A DNA stretch of 56,321 nt from Bryobacterales bacterium (GCA_022824585.1 JAJDZN010000249.1:1-56321), one strand, 5' to 3'; shown: positions 1-9,379, numbered from the stretch's first letter. Numbers and translations are program-made. Notes: generated by a model not told the origin, from the letters alone.

Positions 1-125
1 GCCCAGCCAATCGCCGTGTCCGATTGCCGCTTTTCTGCCGTGGCTGTCGAAGCGGAGCGCAGAGACCGGCGGAGCGCCTCCCCGCCAAGGCATGAGCACC
101 TACGGCCGGTGCGTAGGCGCGTTCC

Positions 126-1553
126 TCAGAGCCTGCCCGAAGCGATGCTGTAGATTTTGTCCGCGCACATCGTAAGCGCTTCCTTCAGTGCAGGATACGG
201 TTCGCCGTAGCCGTCGAGCAGGCCGGAATGCTGCCGCTCCCGCTTGCCCTCTACGCGATTCGATCCGTCGATCAAGCCGCAATAGTGCCAGCCGACAAAG
301 TCGGGACGTGCGAACGCGCTTCGGAAGAACTCCGTCGTCCACTCAGCACGCTCCTTGAGGCTATCGGCGATTGGCCCGTATGGCCGTGGCATGGTCTCGG
401 TGATCATGGTGAAGGCCGAGTCGCCATTGATCAGCGGCTTGTCGGCCAGCTTCGACCAGCGGTCCAGCCCCGGCTTCTGCACCTCGTATCGAGCGTACAT
501 CTGGTAGAAAACGAGGTCCGTGAAGCGGCTCGTGACGGGCAGAACGGTGTCAAGCGAATCGGTGTTTGCGTTGATCTTGTCCCCTACGAACAAGTGATTC
601 GGATCGTGGCGCATGATCGCGTCCCGGGCCGCCTGGTAGTACTTCGCCACGACGCGCTTGAGGAATTCGATGTTGTCGCGGGTCTCATTGCCGTTCGATA
701 GGTCTGTTCGGGGACGCCATCGCTCGGCGGAGGCTAGTGCTGCGAACGAGTCGAATTGTGTGCCGTAGGTCACGTTGAAGTCGTTGATCTCGCCCCGGTA
801 GATCTCTCTCACGGTCTCCACGTAGGCTGCCTTTCCAGGGCTTCGCGGGCCCAGATTCCGGAGGCGGCGCGGCCAGCCGATCCTCGACGGCCGCCGCGCG
901 CCGCCGATTACGTCCGGGCGCTCGCGGCAGTCCTCTTCTGTCAGAAGCGGGCAGTCCGTCATGGCATAGCCGAGGAGGAATGGATCGTCCTTGGCCGGGG
1001 CGGCTGCCTCCCTTGCAAGGCGGTCACACCGGCGGCCGAAATCGTCATCGAAAACGTCCAGGAAATTGTCGTCGGGAATCTCTGTCCTCCAGTGAGGGAT
1101 GTCCACGAACGGGATCGGCTGCATGTACGGGATGGCCGGTCTAGGGTGGTTCAATACCGGCAGCCCCGTGTGGACTCCGGCGGAATTGAATCCGTACTCT
1201 TGGCAGGTCTCAAGAAACCAACCCCTTAATGCCGTTCGAAACTCGGGGCCCTCCAAGTCGCTCAATCCCAGCCGCGCCTTCCAAGCCTCTCGGTTGTATT
1301 CCTGGTTCCACCAATTCGGATGCAAGTGGTTGACTCCGAAGCTGAGGAATGCGTTTCCTTCCGGGGTCACGAGCCACCAGCGGTCATCCTCCTCGACCCG
1401 GAAGAACCCGGTGGCTTGGAACCGCTTGCCTGTCCAGCCCCCGAACCGGTCCCGGTCATCGACGGCAGCGGCGCCGCCCGTTGCCATGCGTTCGACGGGT
1501 GGGCCGAGGGCCAGAGCCGTCAGGGCGCTGCGAATGAGCTGGCGCCGGGTCAT
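126..1553 (-). CDS. Tat-exported glycoside hydrolase-like protein (agarase-like TIM barrel)
   Basis: About 475 residues. I start it at the ATG at 1553 because the next residues (TRRQLIRSALTALALG) form a twin-arginine leader; the longer open frame upstream has no signal-like sequence. The mature part opens with a GKRFQATGFFRVEEDDRWW-type strand and 'LSFGVNHLHP', then many Trp/Tyr-rich segments (FLLGYAMTDCPL, FVGDKIN, FVGWHYCGLIDG), the pattern of (beta/alpha)8 glycosidases such as agarase-like or GH42/GH50-like proteins. It probably cleaves a polysaccharide or oligosaccharide in the periplasm. The exact family and the two catalytic acids cannot be fixed by eye. It stands alone, transcribed in the same direction as the SDR gene upstream (1746-2504), with about 190 bp between them. 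Confidence 0.6.
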   Translation of the reverse strand: MTRRQLIRSALTALALGPPVERMATGGAAAVDDRDRFGGWTGKRFQATGFFRVEEDDRWWLVTPEGNAFLSFGVNHLHPNWWNQEYNREAWKARLGLSDLEGPEFRTALRGWFLETCQEYGFNSAGVHTGLPVLNHPRPAIPYMQPIPFVDIPHWRTEIPDDNFLDVFDDDFGRRCDRLAREAAAPAKDDPFLLGYAMTDCPLLTEEDCRERPDVIGGARRPSRIGWPRRLRNLGPRSPGKAAYVETVREIYRGEINDFNVTYGTQFDSFAALASAERWRPRTDLSNGNETRDNIEFLKRVVAKYYQAARDAIMRHDPNHLFVGDKINANTDSLDTVLPVTSRFTDLVFYQMYARYEVQKPGLDRWSKLADKPLINGDSAFTMITETMPRPYGPIADSLKERAEWTTEFFRSAFARPDFVGWHYCGLIDGSNRVEGKRERQHSGLLDGYGEPYPALKEALTMCADKIYSIASGRL

Positions 1554-1745
1554 CGCCGCTGGCATTCTCGCACGGCGGCGGCATTCCCCGCAATCCAGAA
1601 ACGTTCCGGAACGAGGGTGCCGAAGCCCGGAATGCGGCAAGGCAGCTAGGTCCGATCCGACAACGCGCAGCACACTTGCAAGTGCCTGAGCAGTGAAGTC
1701 CCCGGTTCCTGAGGTCTTGCTCCGAAGCTATTGCCTTGAATTGGT

Positions 1746-2504
1746 TTAACGGGCCGTCGCGCCGCCATCAATGACCATCGTCTGGCCGGTGACCCACGTC
1801 GATTCATCCGATGCCAAGTACAGCGCGATGCCGCCGATGTCGCTAGTCTCTCCGAGCCTCTGGATCGGCTGATCGGGCGGGTACGGGGCATCCTCGTCCA
1901 AGTTCTTCCAGAAGAACGAGCTGAAGTCTGTACGCACCAAGCCCGGCGCGATGGCATTGACGCGCACTCCACGCGGCCCCCATTCGTTGGCCCAGGTTCG
2001 GGTCATCATGATCAGACCCGATTTGGTGAAGCTGTACAGCAGCCCCTCCCTCTGGGGCCGCAGGCCTGCGATGGAAGCCACGTTGATGACGGACCCGCCA
2101 CCCTTTTCCATCATCTTGGGCACTACCAAGCGCAGGAAGCGCACCGCTGACAGGACATTGATCTCGACCATTTTGAGCACCGCGGCGTCGCTCACATTGA
2201 GCGACGGGCCCTGTTCGAGATTGGTCGCGCCGTTGTTGACCATGACATCGATCGTGCCGAACCGCTGCTCAGTGGCCGCGACCGCGGCTTCGACCTGGTC
2301 CGCCTTGCCGATGTTGCAGGGCACCACGTCGATGCGGCCCGCAAGTGACGAGAATTCGCCCGCGGTCTGTTGGAGATTCTCCAGCTTACGGCTGGCGATC
2401 ATCACGTCCGCCCCGGCTTCGACGAAGCGTCGCGCGATCTCCTTGCCGATTCCCCGGCCGCCGCCGGTGACCAAAGCAACCTTGCCTTCTAGGCTGAAAC
2501 CCAT
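1746..2504 (-). CDS. SDR-family NAD(P)-dependent oxidoreductase
   Basis: 252 residues, the normal length of a classical short-chain dehydrogenase. The Rossmann nucleotide motif TGGGRGIG lies near residues 14-21, NNGA near 90-93, and the catalytic set is Ser in 'INVASIAGL', Tyr in 'LYSFTKSGL' and Lys three to four residues on. The end '[12 protein letters not shown]' is the standard C-terminal SDR motif. The substrate is unknown; cytoplasmic reduction or oxidation of an alcohol, ketone or acyl-CoA intermediate is likely. A good Shine-Dalgarno site (AGGAGG, about 11 nt before the ATG) supports the start. It is divergent from the APH-fold kinase gene at 2654; such kinases often accompany SDR and acyl-CoA dehydrogenase genes, so a lipid or CoA-thioester role is a reasonable guess. 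Confidence 0.88.
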   Translation of the reverse strand: MGFSLEGKVALVTGGGRGIGKEIARRFVEAGADVMIASRKLENLQQTAGEFSSLAGRIDVVPCNIGKADQVEAAVAATEQRFGTIDVMVNNGATNLEQGPSLNVSDAAVLKMVEINVLSAVRFLRLVVPKMMEKGGGSVINVASIAGLRPQREGLLYSFTKSGLIMMTRTWANEWGPRGVRVNAIAPGLVRTDFSSFFWKNLDEDAPYPPDQPIQRLGETSDIGGIALYLASDESTWVTGQTMVIDGGATAR

Positions 2505-2653
2505 TTTCTCGCGAGCCTCCTTCGCTTGGAATTCAACACGGTATCACGCAGAGACAACGTGCCGTTGGCAGTCCGGCCAGCTGCCGTTCAACTCGTGGCG
2601 AAATGGCCCGGACTCTGACCGTTCGCTACAATCGCTGAGCCGCGCAAGCCGCC

Positions 2654-3730
2654 GTGATGAGCCCGGAACCGATCACCACCCCGGTCCGTGAGGCCCACCG
2701 CTTCGACGAGCGGTCGCTTGAGGACTACTTGGCCGTCCACTTGGCGGGCTTCGAGCGTCCCTGCGTCATCCGCCAATTCGAGGGTGGCCAGTCCAATCCC
2801 ACCTTCTTGCTCGAATCGAACCAGAGGCGCTTCGTCCTGCGGAAGAAGCCGCCCGGTCAGCTGCTGCCCTCCGCCCATGCGGTCGAGCGCGAGTTCCGCG
2901 TCATGCAGGCCTTGGCCGACACTGCCGTTCCGGTCTGCTCGATGTTGCTGATCTGCGAGGACAGCAACATCATCGGGACGCCTTTCATCGTGATGGAGCA
3001 CGTGCCTGGCCGCGTCTTCCACGACCCGACACTACCCGGCCTGCCATCGAGCGATCGGTCGGCGGTGTACGCGCATTCCTGCGAGGTGTTGGCGGCCCTG
3101 CACGCGGTGCACCCGGATGATGTCGGCCTCGAGCGCTTCGGGAAGCCGGGCAACTACTACGCCAGGCAGATCAGCCGCTGGTCACGCCAGTACCAAGCTT
3201 CCGAGACGGAGACGATCCCAGCCATGGACCGCTTGGCGGACTGGCTCCCGCGGAGCATTCCGGACTTCGAGGAAACCCGGATCGTTCATGGGGACTACAG
3301 GCTGGGAAACATGATCCTGCATCCCACCGAGCCGCGCATCCTAGCCGTGCTGGATTGGGAACTGTCCACGCTAGGGGATCCGCTCGCGGACCTGGCCTAC
3401 AACTTGATGACGTACTACCTCCCCAGTCGTCGCCACAATACCCTCAAGAACAACGTGCCTAGCGAGACTGGGATCCCCGCCCACGAGGAGCAGCTGGATC
3501 GATATTGCGAGCTTAGCGGACGTGATGCGAAGAAACACTGGAACTTTTACTTGGCCTTCTCGATGTATCGGTCGGCAGCGATCGGCCAGGGCGTATACAA
3601 GCGAGGACTGGATGGCAACGCCAGTTCGGCCACTGCGCTCGAACTCGGGCGCGAGGTGGCGTCCACAGCCGAGATTGCGTGGTCAGTCGCGCGAAACGAG
3701 CATCCGGTCGGAGCGCAAGCCGCGGGCTGA
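2654..3730 (+). CDS. Phosphotransferase family protein (APH/ACAD10-like kinase fold)
   Basis: 358 residues with the aminoglycoside-phosphotransferase fold. A Gly-rich nucleotide loop FEGGQSNPTF lies at about 42-51, Lys in VLRKKPPG near 64, the catalytic loop HGDYRLGNM at 212-220 (Brenner motif HxDxxxxN), and the metal-binding DWE at 234-236 in place of DFG. The whole sequence resembles the ACAD10/ACAD11-type kinase domain that phosphorylates hydroxyacyl-CoA or related small molecules rather than antibiotics; that function is known for the family and only inferred here. The frame opens at a GTG (2654) directly followed by an ATG (2657); neither has a clear Shine-Dalgarno site. A TACAAT -10-like box sits at 2627-2632. 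Divergent from the SDR gene. Confidence 0.85.
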   Translation: MMSPEPITTPVREAHRFDERSLEDYLAVHLAGFERPCVIRQFEGGQSNPTFLLESNQRRFVLRKKPPGQLLPSAHAVEREFRVMQALADTAVPVCSMLLICEDSNIIGTPFIVMEHVPGRVFHDPTLPGLPSSDRSAVYAHSCEVLAALHAVHPDDVGLERFGKPGNYYARQISRWSRQYQASETETIPAMDRLADWLPRSIPDFEETRIVHGDYRLGNMILHPTEPRILAVLDWELSTLGDPLADLAYNLMTYYLPSRRHNTLKNNVPSETGIPAHEEQLDRYCELSGRDAKKHWNFYLAFSMYRSAAIGQGVYKRGLDGNASSATALELGREVASTAEIAWSVARNEHPVGAQAAG

Positions 3731-3830
3731 TCGGACCTGGCGCCTTGACGCCTAGACGCCTGCGCGACCCCGCCGCCCCGGAGACCCCTTCTCGTCGCCG
3801 GTCAACCCGTGCGGGGTGTCTGCGCTCGTC

Positions 3831-4811
3831 CTACATCCGGCCGTCAGCGTCGATGTGATACACCGGTGCGTCGCGCCCGAAATCCTCGGGCACACCGTGC
3901 GTCGCCACGTCTATCCAGGCTCCGTCGAAGTGTTTCCAGGCCGCCTCCTCGGGCTCGTCGGTATGGCTGACCGGAAGCGATAGCGTCTCGCACGGGCACC
4001 TGAGGTGGGAGATGATTGCCAGCACTGTCTCCGGAGGCACCACGATGTCCCGGCGGCCGTATCCGGCCAGCGTGGGGCACTCGATGAGCGGTGCGAAGTT
4101 CATCGAATCGAAGTAGCTGAGAGTGTGCATGACGCGATCCCGATCATGGGGCCGGGCCTCGAGATAGCGGCGGACTTCGACGGCACTGCCATTGACTACC
4201 AGCTTGAGACGCCCCTCGTGCCATCCGAACGTTGGCACTCCAATGGCCAGAACGTTCGCAGCGCTCGTGACCGCCTGGGACATAAGGGCCAAGGCTCCCG
4301 AGAAGCTGAAGCCATGGAAGATAGTCCGCCGGGTTCTGTCCCCGAACATCTCCGCGCCAACTTGGCTCGCCCTGATGTAGTCGCAGACCGCTCCGCGCAA
4401 TACGTACTGGCGGGAGTCATCGATCCCGGTCAGCATCCAGCCCCAATCGGAGCGGTCCGGCAGCGCCGCCAGCGACTCGCCGAAACCCCTGACGTCAAAC
4501 CCCACGACATTGAAGCCGCTGCGAGCCCACAGCCACTGCTCGGCAACCCGTCCCCCGTAGCCGTGGGCGTGGATCACCATTGGGCGCGCGGAGTTGTCTC
4601 TCCAAGAGATCGAGTAGCCCCGCAATTTCACCCGTCCAAGCGACGAGAAGCGTAGCTTGTGTCCCTGCAACTGGCGGTAGACCGGATAGCTGAATGATTC
4701 GGCTTCTATGTCCGCGGGTGTCGCCCGCAACTCATCCAAGGCTTCGCTCCAGAAGTCGCCGAACCCCGGCGGGGTGGTCAGCGCCGGGAGTGCTGGGGGT
4801 TGCGTGTCCAT
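3831..4811 (-). CDS. Acetylxylan esterase / cephalosporin-C deacetylase family (AXE1) hydrolase
   Basis: 326 residues of alpha/beta-hydrolase fold, close to the usual AXE1 length. The N-terminus 'GFGDFWSEALDEL' is typical of this family. Oxyanion-hole strand VIHAHGYGG lies at 79-87, the RGFGES motif at 108-113, and the probable nucleophile is Ser169 in HGFSFSG (the usual GxSxG has Ser in place of the last Gly). Asp255 in GRRDIVVPP and His283 in VSHTDEPEE complete the triad. No signal peptide is visible, so it is cytoplasmic. It should remove acetyl groups from sugars or similar esters. It converges on the phosphotransferase gene and lies divergent from the CNB-acyltransferase gene at 4984. 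Confidence 0.85.
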   Translation of the reverse strand: MDTQPPALPALTTPPGFGDFWSEALDELRATPADIEAESFSYPVYRQLQGHKLRFSSLGRVKLRGYSISWRDNSARPMVIHAHGYGGRVAEQWLWARSGFNVVGFDVRGFGESLAALPDRSDWGWMLTGIDDSRQYVLRGAVCDYIRASQVGAEMFGDRTRRTIFHGFSFSGALALMSQAVTSAANVLAIGVPTFGWHEGRLKLVVNGSAVEVRRYLEARPHDRDRVMHTLSYFDSMNFAPLIECPTLAGYGRRDIVVPPETVLAIISHLRCPCETLSLPVSHTDEPEEAAWKHFDGAWIDVATHGVPEDFGRDAPVYHIDADGRM

Positions 4812-4983
4812 GCGAACGGACTAGCCCGGAAATCCAGTTGGCGGGCCACGATCGTCAAAGATTCATTTGATCGGCCCCATAACGAGAGGCCAAATTCCCT
4901 TGCAATGCTAGCATTCGGTTGCGTCAAGGGCGGCCTTGGCAAGCCGCGCCCCCCATCGCTAGGGCAAGGACGCAAGCGCGCTC

Positions 4984-6468
4984 ATGCAAGCACCGCTGGA
5001 CTTGCTGCGGGACTCGGCCTTCTTCGACGTGTTCGAAGACGAGGACTTGGTGGCGCTCGCCAGCGAAGCCACGCGGATGAGTTTCGGCAAGGGTGATCGC
5101 ATCGTAGAGGAGGGAGAGCCCTCGGAGCGCCTCTATATCTTGGTTTCGGGGACCGTCGAACTCTCGCTGCTCGCACCGCATAGCCCGGACGAGATGGATC
5201 CTCGCCTTGACGCTTCTCACGAGAGCATCAAGATCCACCGGATCAACGAGCCGGGGGCGCTGATCGGTTGGTCGTCCATGGTCGAGCCCTACCGCTGCCG
5301 CGCGACCGCCACCGCCCTCGAGATAACGCGGGTAGTAGCCTTCGACCGGGAGCTGGTCGAAGCCCAGTGCCACCAACGGCCTCGCTTCGGAATCGTCTTC
5401 GTCCGCCGCATCCTGTGGGCCTTGGGGGACCGGCTCGGCAGCAGCCGGGCTCAGCTGGCCTCGCGGAAGCACTCGCCGGAAGCCGATCAAGTTCGCCTGC
5501 TCCTGGCGAAGCGGGGCGGAATGCTTGGCGTGAACTCGCCGCTGTACAAGATCCCGATCTACTTGGAGAGTCGGCTCACGGCCGCAGATGCCTTCGAGAT
5601 CCTAGACGGTCTGGTGCGAGCGGACGACGGCGCGGAGCGGGAACTGGCCCTAGAGTGCCGGCGGCTGGCCGCCGGGGCAGAGCGCGAGGCACAGGTCTTT
5701 CGCCAGTTGCAGAGAATCTACGACACAGTGGCGGAAGCGCCCGACGCCAATGCTCCCGAAGAGGTCCGGCGAACCTGCTGCGATGAGTTCCGAAAGCTGT
5801 ACAACTTCACCGACTACCGAGTCGAGGGCTGGGAGAACTTGCCTGCGGAGACGGGCTTCGTGGTGGTCATGAATCACCTGTCGAATCACCCGGAGAACAC
5901 GCTGCCCAATGAGTTCCAACTCACGCTGGACACGCACTTCGTCAGCGCGATGATCCTGTACGAGCGCTACGGTGCGGCGCCGGTGCGGGTTGTGCGACAG
6001 TCCGAGCCCGACGAGGAAGGGCACAGAAGGTACTTTGACCGGTTGGGCTACATCACGGTGACCGCTGGGTCGGTGTCTGCGAGAGGCGAGCAGACACGCG
6101 ACGAATTGCGACGGGTGCGCGAACGGTTCTTGGAGGACGCCCGCGCAGTGCTTGCCGCCGGGCAGAATCTTGTAATCTGCCCGGAAGGCGGTTCGACCCA
6201 GACCGAGTCGTCGCCAATGCCCTTCCGGGCGGGTGCCTTCAGGGTGGTGCGCGGCACCGAGCCCGAACCGCTGATGGTTCCCATCGCCGTGGCCAATTTC
6301 GACAAGCAGATCGCCAGGACTCGCTTGGCGGCGAAGATCTTCCCACCGGTCCGGCTCTCGGAATCTGTGTCGCCGACCGCCGCCGACGCAGTGCTCTATG
6401 AGTTCATCAACCGGTTCCGGGACCGCTACCGGGGATTCGTCCGCCAGGCCGCCGAACTTGCCGCGTAG
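4984..6468 (+). CDS. Cyclic nucleotide-binding domain fused to a PlsC-like acyltransferase
   Basis: 494 residues in two recognisable parts. Residues about 12-150 are a cNMP-binding (CNB) domain: FFDVFEDEDL, then GDRIVEEGEPSERLYILVSGTVEL, a GALIGWSSM turn and the C-terminal helix. A linker to about 280 follows. Residues about 285-460 look like a phosphate acyltransferase: NHLSNHPEN (block I, N297-H298), ICPEGG at 398-403 (block III, normally FPEGT) and MPFRAGAF (block IV, PxxxG-like). The acidic residue expected in the NHx4D box is displaced, so activity is likely but not certain. It is probably a glycerolipid or lysolipid acyltransferase gated by cAMP/cGMP. Soluble; no transmembrane segment seen. 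A hairpin at 6626-6646 lies downstream. Confidence 0.8.
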   Translation: MQAPLDLLRDSAFFDVFEDEDLVALASEATRMSFGKGDRIVEEGEPSERLYILVSGTVELSLLAPHSPDEMDPRLDASHESIKIHRINEPGALIGWSSMVEPYRCRATATALEITRVVAFDRELVEAQCHQRPRFGIVFVRRILWALGDRLGSSRAQLASRKHSPEADQVRLLLAKRGGMLGVNSPLYKIPIYLESRLTAADAFEILDGLVRADDGAERELALECRRLAAGAEREAQVFRQLQRIYDTVAEAPDANAPEEVRRTCCDEFRKLYNFTDYRVEGWENLPAETGFVVVMNHLSNHPENTLPNEFQLTLDTHFVSAMILYERYGAAPVRVVRQSEPDEEGHRRYFDRLGYITVTAGSVSARGEQTRDELRRVRERFLEDARAVLAAGQNLVICPEGGSTQTESSPMPFRAGAFRVVRGTEPEPLMVPIAVANFDKQIARTRLAAKIFPPVRLSESVSPTAADAVLYEFINRFRDRYRGFVRQAAELAA

Positions 6469-6625
6469 CTCTGCGACCGACCGGGTCCGACCGCTCGTTC
6501 GCCCGCTTGGCCCACGCCAGCGGCTTGCCGCGAATCGATCTGCCAGATCCCCGTCCGTAGCTAGTGCGCCATGCGCCGCGCATCTTTGCGCAAGCGCGGG
6601 CATGTTCTCTCACGGCGAGGCCAGG

Positions 6626-6646
6626 GTGTCGCAGTTGCTGCGACAC
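6626..6646. terminator. Perfect 9-bp hairpin between the CNB-acyltransferase and rhomboid genes
   Basis: GTGTCGCAG-TTG-CTGCGACAC is a perfect inverted repeat with a 3-nt loop. It is about 160 bp past the acyltransferase stop and 58 bp before the rhomboid start. There is no T tract, so it could be a weak terminator or a leader structure of the rhomboid mRNA. Confidence 0.4.
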
Positions 6647-6704
6647 CGGCCTGATCGGCAAACCCAGCCCTGGGGTGTTCTGGCATAGACTCAAGGGAGC
6701 GGGC

Positions 6705-7496
6705 ATGCGCTACACGTACCGCCAATCTGGGATGTCATCAGGCTTCGGCATGATGCCCCCGACGCCGCGCGCCATCAAGCAATTGCTGTGGGCGAACTTT
6801 GGGGCGTGGTTCGCGTTCGCAGTTGCCTTCGCGATCGGGATCGGCCCGATCATCGGGCTGTTTCGGTGGCTGAGCCTCACCCCGGACATGTTCGTGCGCG
6901 GCGCCCTGTGGCAGCCCGCCAGCTACATGTTCCTGCACGATCCCGGCGGGCTCTGGCATGTCGGCCTCAACTTGTTCGCCCTGTGGATGTTCGGCGGGAC
7001 CCTTGCGCGTGACTGGGGCGGCCGGCGATTTCTGCACTTCTACTTCGTCTGCGGCGCGGGAGCCGCCCTTGTGGACGTGGTCATTCGTCTTGTGACGGGC
7101 TCGGGCGGCGTGGCGACGGTCGGGGCATCAGGGGCGGTACTGGCTGTAGTCACCGCTTTCGCGGTTACGTATCCCAACACGCCCATCCTGATCTCATTCA
7201 TCTTGCCGGTGCCGGCCTGGGTGGTGGCGGTGGCTTATGCCGCGATCAATCTTCTAGGCGCGGTTCAGGATTTCTCGCACGGCGGAAATCCGACCGGCAC
7301 CGCCTTCACTGTCCACTTGGCGGGCATGGCGCTGGGATACTACTTCGTCCGGCGCCGGGCCGGGCTGCCAGAGGTGTCGCTGCCGTCGTGGAATCCGCAG
7401 GCGCGCTATCGCGAGTGGCAACTCAGGCAGGCGCGCAAGAAGTTCGAGGTCTATATGCGAGACCGAGACAAGCGCAACGGACCAAGAGTGCAATAA
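6705..7496 (+). CDS. Rhomboid family intramembrane serine protease
   Basis: 263 residues from the ATG at 6705, chosen because AAGGGAG lies just upstream and the extra upstream residues do not look like protein. Six or so transmembrane helices are visible. Helix 2 carries the HxxxN motif (H85, N89 in LWHVGLNLFALW), the catalytic Ser is S142 in GASGA, and the catalytic His is H204 in HLAGMALGY. The order is the standard rhomboid one. It cleaves single-pass membrane proteins within the bilayer. The C-terminus (about 45 residues) is a charged cytoplasmic tail (RQARKKFEVYMRDRDKR). tatA follows after 90 bp; in Providencia a rhomboid (AarA) processes TatA, so this neighbourhood is suggestive, although that link is inference here. 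Confidence 0.9.
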   Translation: MRYTYRQSGMSSGFGMMPPTPRAIKQLLWANFGAWFAFAVAFAIGIGPIIGLFRWLSLTPDMFVRGALWQPASYMFLHDPGGLWHVGLNLFALWMFGGTLARDWGGRRFLHFYFVCGAGAALVDVVIRLVTGSGGVATVGASGAVLAVVTAFAVTYPNTPILISFILPVPAWVVAVAYAAINLLGAVQDFSHGGNPTGTAFTVHLAGMALGYYFVRRRAGLPEVSLPSWNPQARYREWQLRQARKKFEVYMRDRDKRNGPRVQ

Positions 7497-7566
7497 AGTC
7501 GGGATACAGCCGCGACTGCGCCAGCAGGATGGGGGTCGAAACGTCTCGGCGCGCCAAAGGGTCTGC

Positions 7567-7572
7567 TAAACT
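7567..7572 (+). promoter_or_regulatory. -10-like box (TAAACT) close to the tatA start
   Basis: TAAACT ends 14 nt before the tatA ATG at 7587. No clear -35 is seen. Transcription starting 6-7 nt downstream would give a leader of only about 8 nt. Confidence 0.35.
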
Positions 7573-7586
7573 GGGGGCACAACGAT

Positions 7587-7808
7587 ATGGCACACCTTGA
7601 ACCAACCATGGCTCTCTTCGTGGGGCCGCTTGGCATGCAAGAGCTGCTCATCATCCTGATGATCGCTCTGATCATCTTTGGCGGCAAGAAGATCCCTGAG
7701 CTTGCGAAGGGGCTGGGGCAGGGCATCCGCGAGTTCAAGACCTCGCTCAAGGCCGGCGAGGAAGAGGGCCAAGGGACCAGCCAGGCGGGCGCCGCCAAGG
7801 ACAGCTAG
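7587..7808 (+). CDS. tatA: Sec-independent protein translocase subunit TatA
   Basis: 73 residues, the normal size. One N-terminal transmembrane helix (QELLIILMIALIIF), then the hallmark hinge FGGKKIPELAKGLGQGIREFK and an acidic/polar tail. TatA oligomers form the pore of the twin-arginine translocase, which exports folded proteins; TatC and TatB are not in this window. The window encodes several proteins with Tat-type leaders (at 126, 24702, 34243, 43799 and 51864), so this pore is directly relevant to them. An alternative start at the ATG at 7608 would give MALFVGPLGM, closer to the length of many TatA proteins. A TAAACT box lies 14 nt upstream of 7587. Confidence 0.9.
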   Translation: MAHLEPTMALFVGPLGMQELLIILMIALIIFGGKKIPELAKGLGQGIREFKTSLKAGEEEGQGTSQAGAAKDS

Positions 7809-8029
7809 CTCGACCCTTCGCACACCGCGGGCGAATCGCGTTCGCGTCGTGGCCGTGCTGTCCCCTCATCCACTCGTTCCGCGCCGCGCCGCACCAAGCG
7901 CCGTGGATTCTAGAACCAGCCTAGGCTAAAATGTTTTCAATAGCGAGCCGGTCGTGAACCGCGCCATGTGTCGGCGAGTGGCCGCAGTTGGCCGTGGGTT
8001 CGCTGCTGGCTAGCGACTCCGGTGCCGCG

Positions 8030-9379
8030 ATGCCGCGCCCAATCCATGTAGTCGGAGCAGGGCTGGCGGGCTCCGAGGCTGCCGTCCAGATCGCCCGCCA
8101 CGGCGTGCCGTGCGTGCTGCACGAGATGCGCCCGGGCAAGCGGACCCCGGCTCACAAGACCGACGCCCTTGGAGAGTTGGTCTGCAGCAACTCCCTCAAG
8201 ACCGAGACGGAGGGCAGCGCTCCGTGGCTCCTGAAAGAGGAGCTGCGCCGCATGGGTGCCATGTCGATGCGAGTCGCGGCCGAGGTGCGGATTCCGGGCG
8301 GTACTGCTCTGACGGTCGATCGCAGCTTGTTCGCGCGAGGTGTCACCGCCGCGGTGGAATCCGAGCCGCTGATCGAGATCGAGCGCGGGGAGGTTACCGA
8401 TCTCGCGATTGACAGCGATGAGATCTGGATCATTGCTACCGGGCCCCTGACGAGCGACGCCTTGGTCCAGGCGATCACCGCGCGCACGGGGAATGACCGC
8501 CTGTACTTCTACGACGCGATCAGCCCGATCGTCGACGCGGAGACGATCGATATGTCCGTCGCTTATCTCGGTTCGCGCTACGGGCACTCCATCGATGGCA
8601 GCGCTGACTACGTGAACTGCCCGCTCACCAAGGAGCAGTACGACAGCTTCCTGGCCGCCCTGCTGGCCTCCGAGCAGCACCATTCCAGTGATTTCGACAA
8701 TCCCAACTACTTCGAAGGCTGCCTGCCGCTTGAAGAGATCGCGAGACGGGGGACTGAGACGCTGCGTTTCGGACCAATGAAGCCGGTTGGCTTGCGCGAC
8801 CCGAGAACCGGGCAGGGTGCCTACGCCGTCGTGCAGCTCCGCCAAGAGGACGCCCGGGCCGGCTCGTACAACATCGTCGGATTCCAAAACCACCTCAAGT
8901 ACGGCGAGCAGAAGCGCTTGTTGCGCATGATTCCCGGCTTGGAACGCGCCGAGTTCTTGCGCTTCGGGCAAATCCATCGAAACACGTATATCAACGCTCC
9001 GGCCCTGCTGCTTCCGACGCTGCAGTGGGAGGAGCACGCCAACATCCTGTTCGCGGGGCAGATCTCCGGCGTCGAGGGATACGTGGAGTCCATTGCGACG
9101 GGCCTGATAGCCGGTTGGAACGCTGTCCGCTTGTCCCTCGGACAATCCGTCCTGGAATGGCCGCCCGCCACGGCCCATGGATCACTCTGCCGCTACATTT
9201 CCGGGGCTGATCCGGACAACTACCAGCCGGCAAACATCACGTTCGACCTGTTGCCGCCACCGTCAGCTGAGCTGAAGCGGAAGTTTCGACGACAGAAGCG
9301 GGAGCGGCGCCGGCAGCAGTGCGCGCTGGGGCTAGCCGCGCTTGACGAGTTTCTCAATGTCCAGCAAGCAGCAGCCTGA
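8030..9379 (+). CDS. trmFO: Methylenetetrahydrofolate--tRNA-(uracil-5-)-methyltransferase TrmFO
   Basis: 449 residues from the ATG at 8030; an in-frame TTG at 7988 is less likely since 'PRPIHVVGAGLAGSEAA' is where the family begins. GAGLAGSEA is the FAD-binding dinucleotide motif. 'LVCSNSLKTETEGSAPWLLKEELRRMG' and the later EGYVESIATGLIAG segment are TrmFO signatures. The enzyme uses folate and FAD to make 5-methyluridine at position 54 of tRNA. The last 23 bp overlap the start of xerC. trmFO (gid) next to xerC (codV) is also the arrangement in Bacillus and other Firmicutes, so the pair looks anciently conserved. A TAAAAT -10-like box is at 7927-7932. Confidence 0.95.
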   Translation: MPRPIHVVGAGLAGSEAAVQIARHGVPCVLHEMRPGKRTPAHKTDALGELVCSNSLKTETEGSAPWLLKEELRRMGAMSMRVAAEVRIPGGTALTVDRSLFARGVTAAVESEPLIEIERGEVTDLAIDSDEIWIIATGPLTSDALVQAITARTGNDRLYFYDAISPIVDAETIDMSVAYLGSRYGHSIDGSADYVNCPLTKEQYDSFLAALLASEQHHSSDFDNPNYFEGCLPLEEIARRGTETLRFGPMKPVGLRDPRTGQGAYAVVQLRQEDARAGSYNIVGFQNHLKYGEQKRLLRMIPGLERAEFLRFGQIHRNTYINAPALLLPTLQWEEHANILFAGQISGVEGYVESIATGLIAGWNAVRLSLGQSVLEWPPATAHGSLCRYISGADPDNYQPANITFDLLPPPSAELKRKFRRQKRERRRQQCALGLAALDEFLNVQQAAA

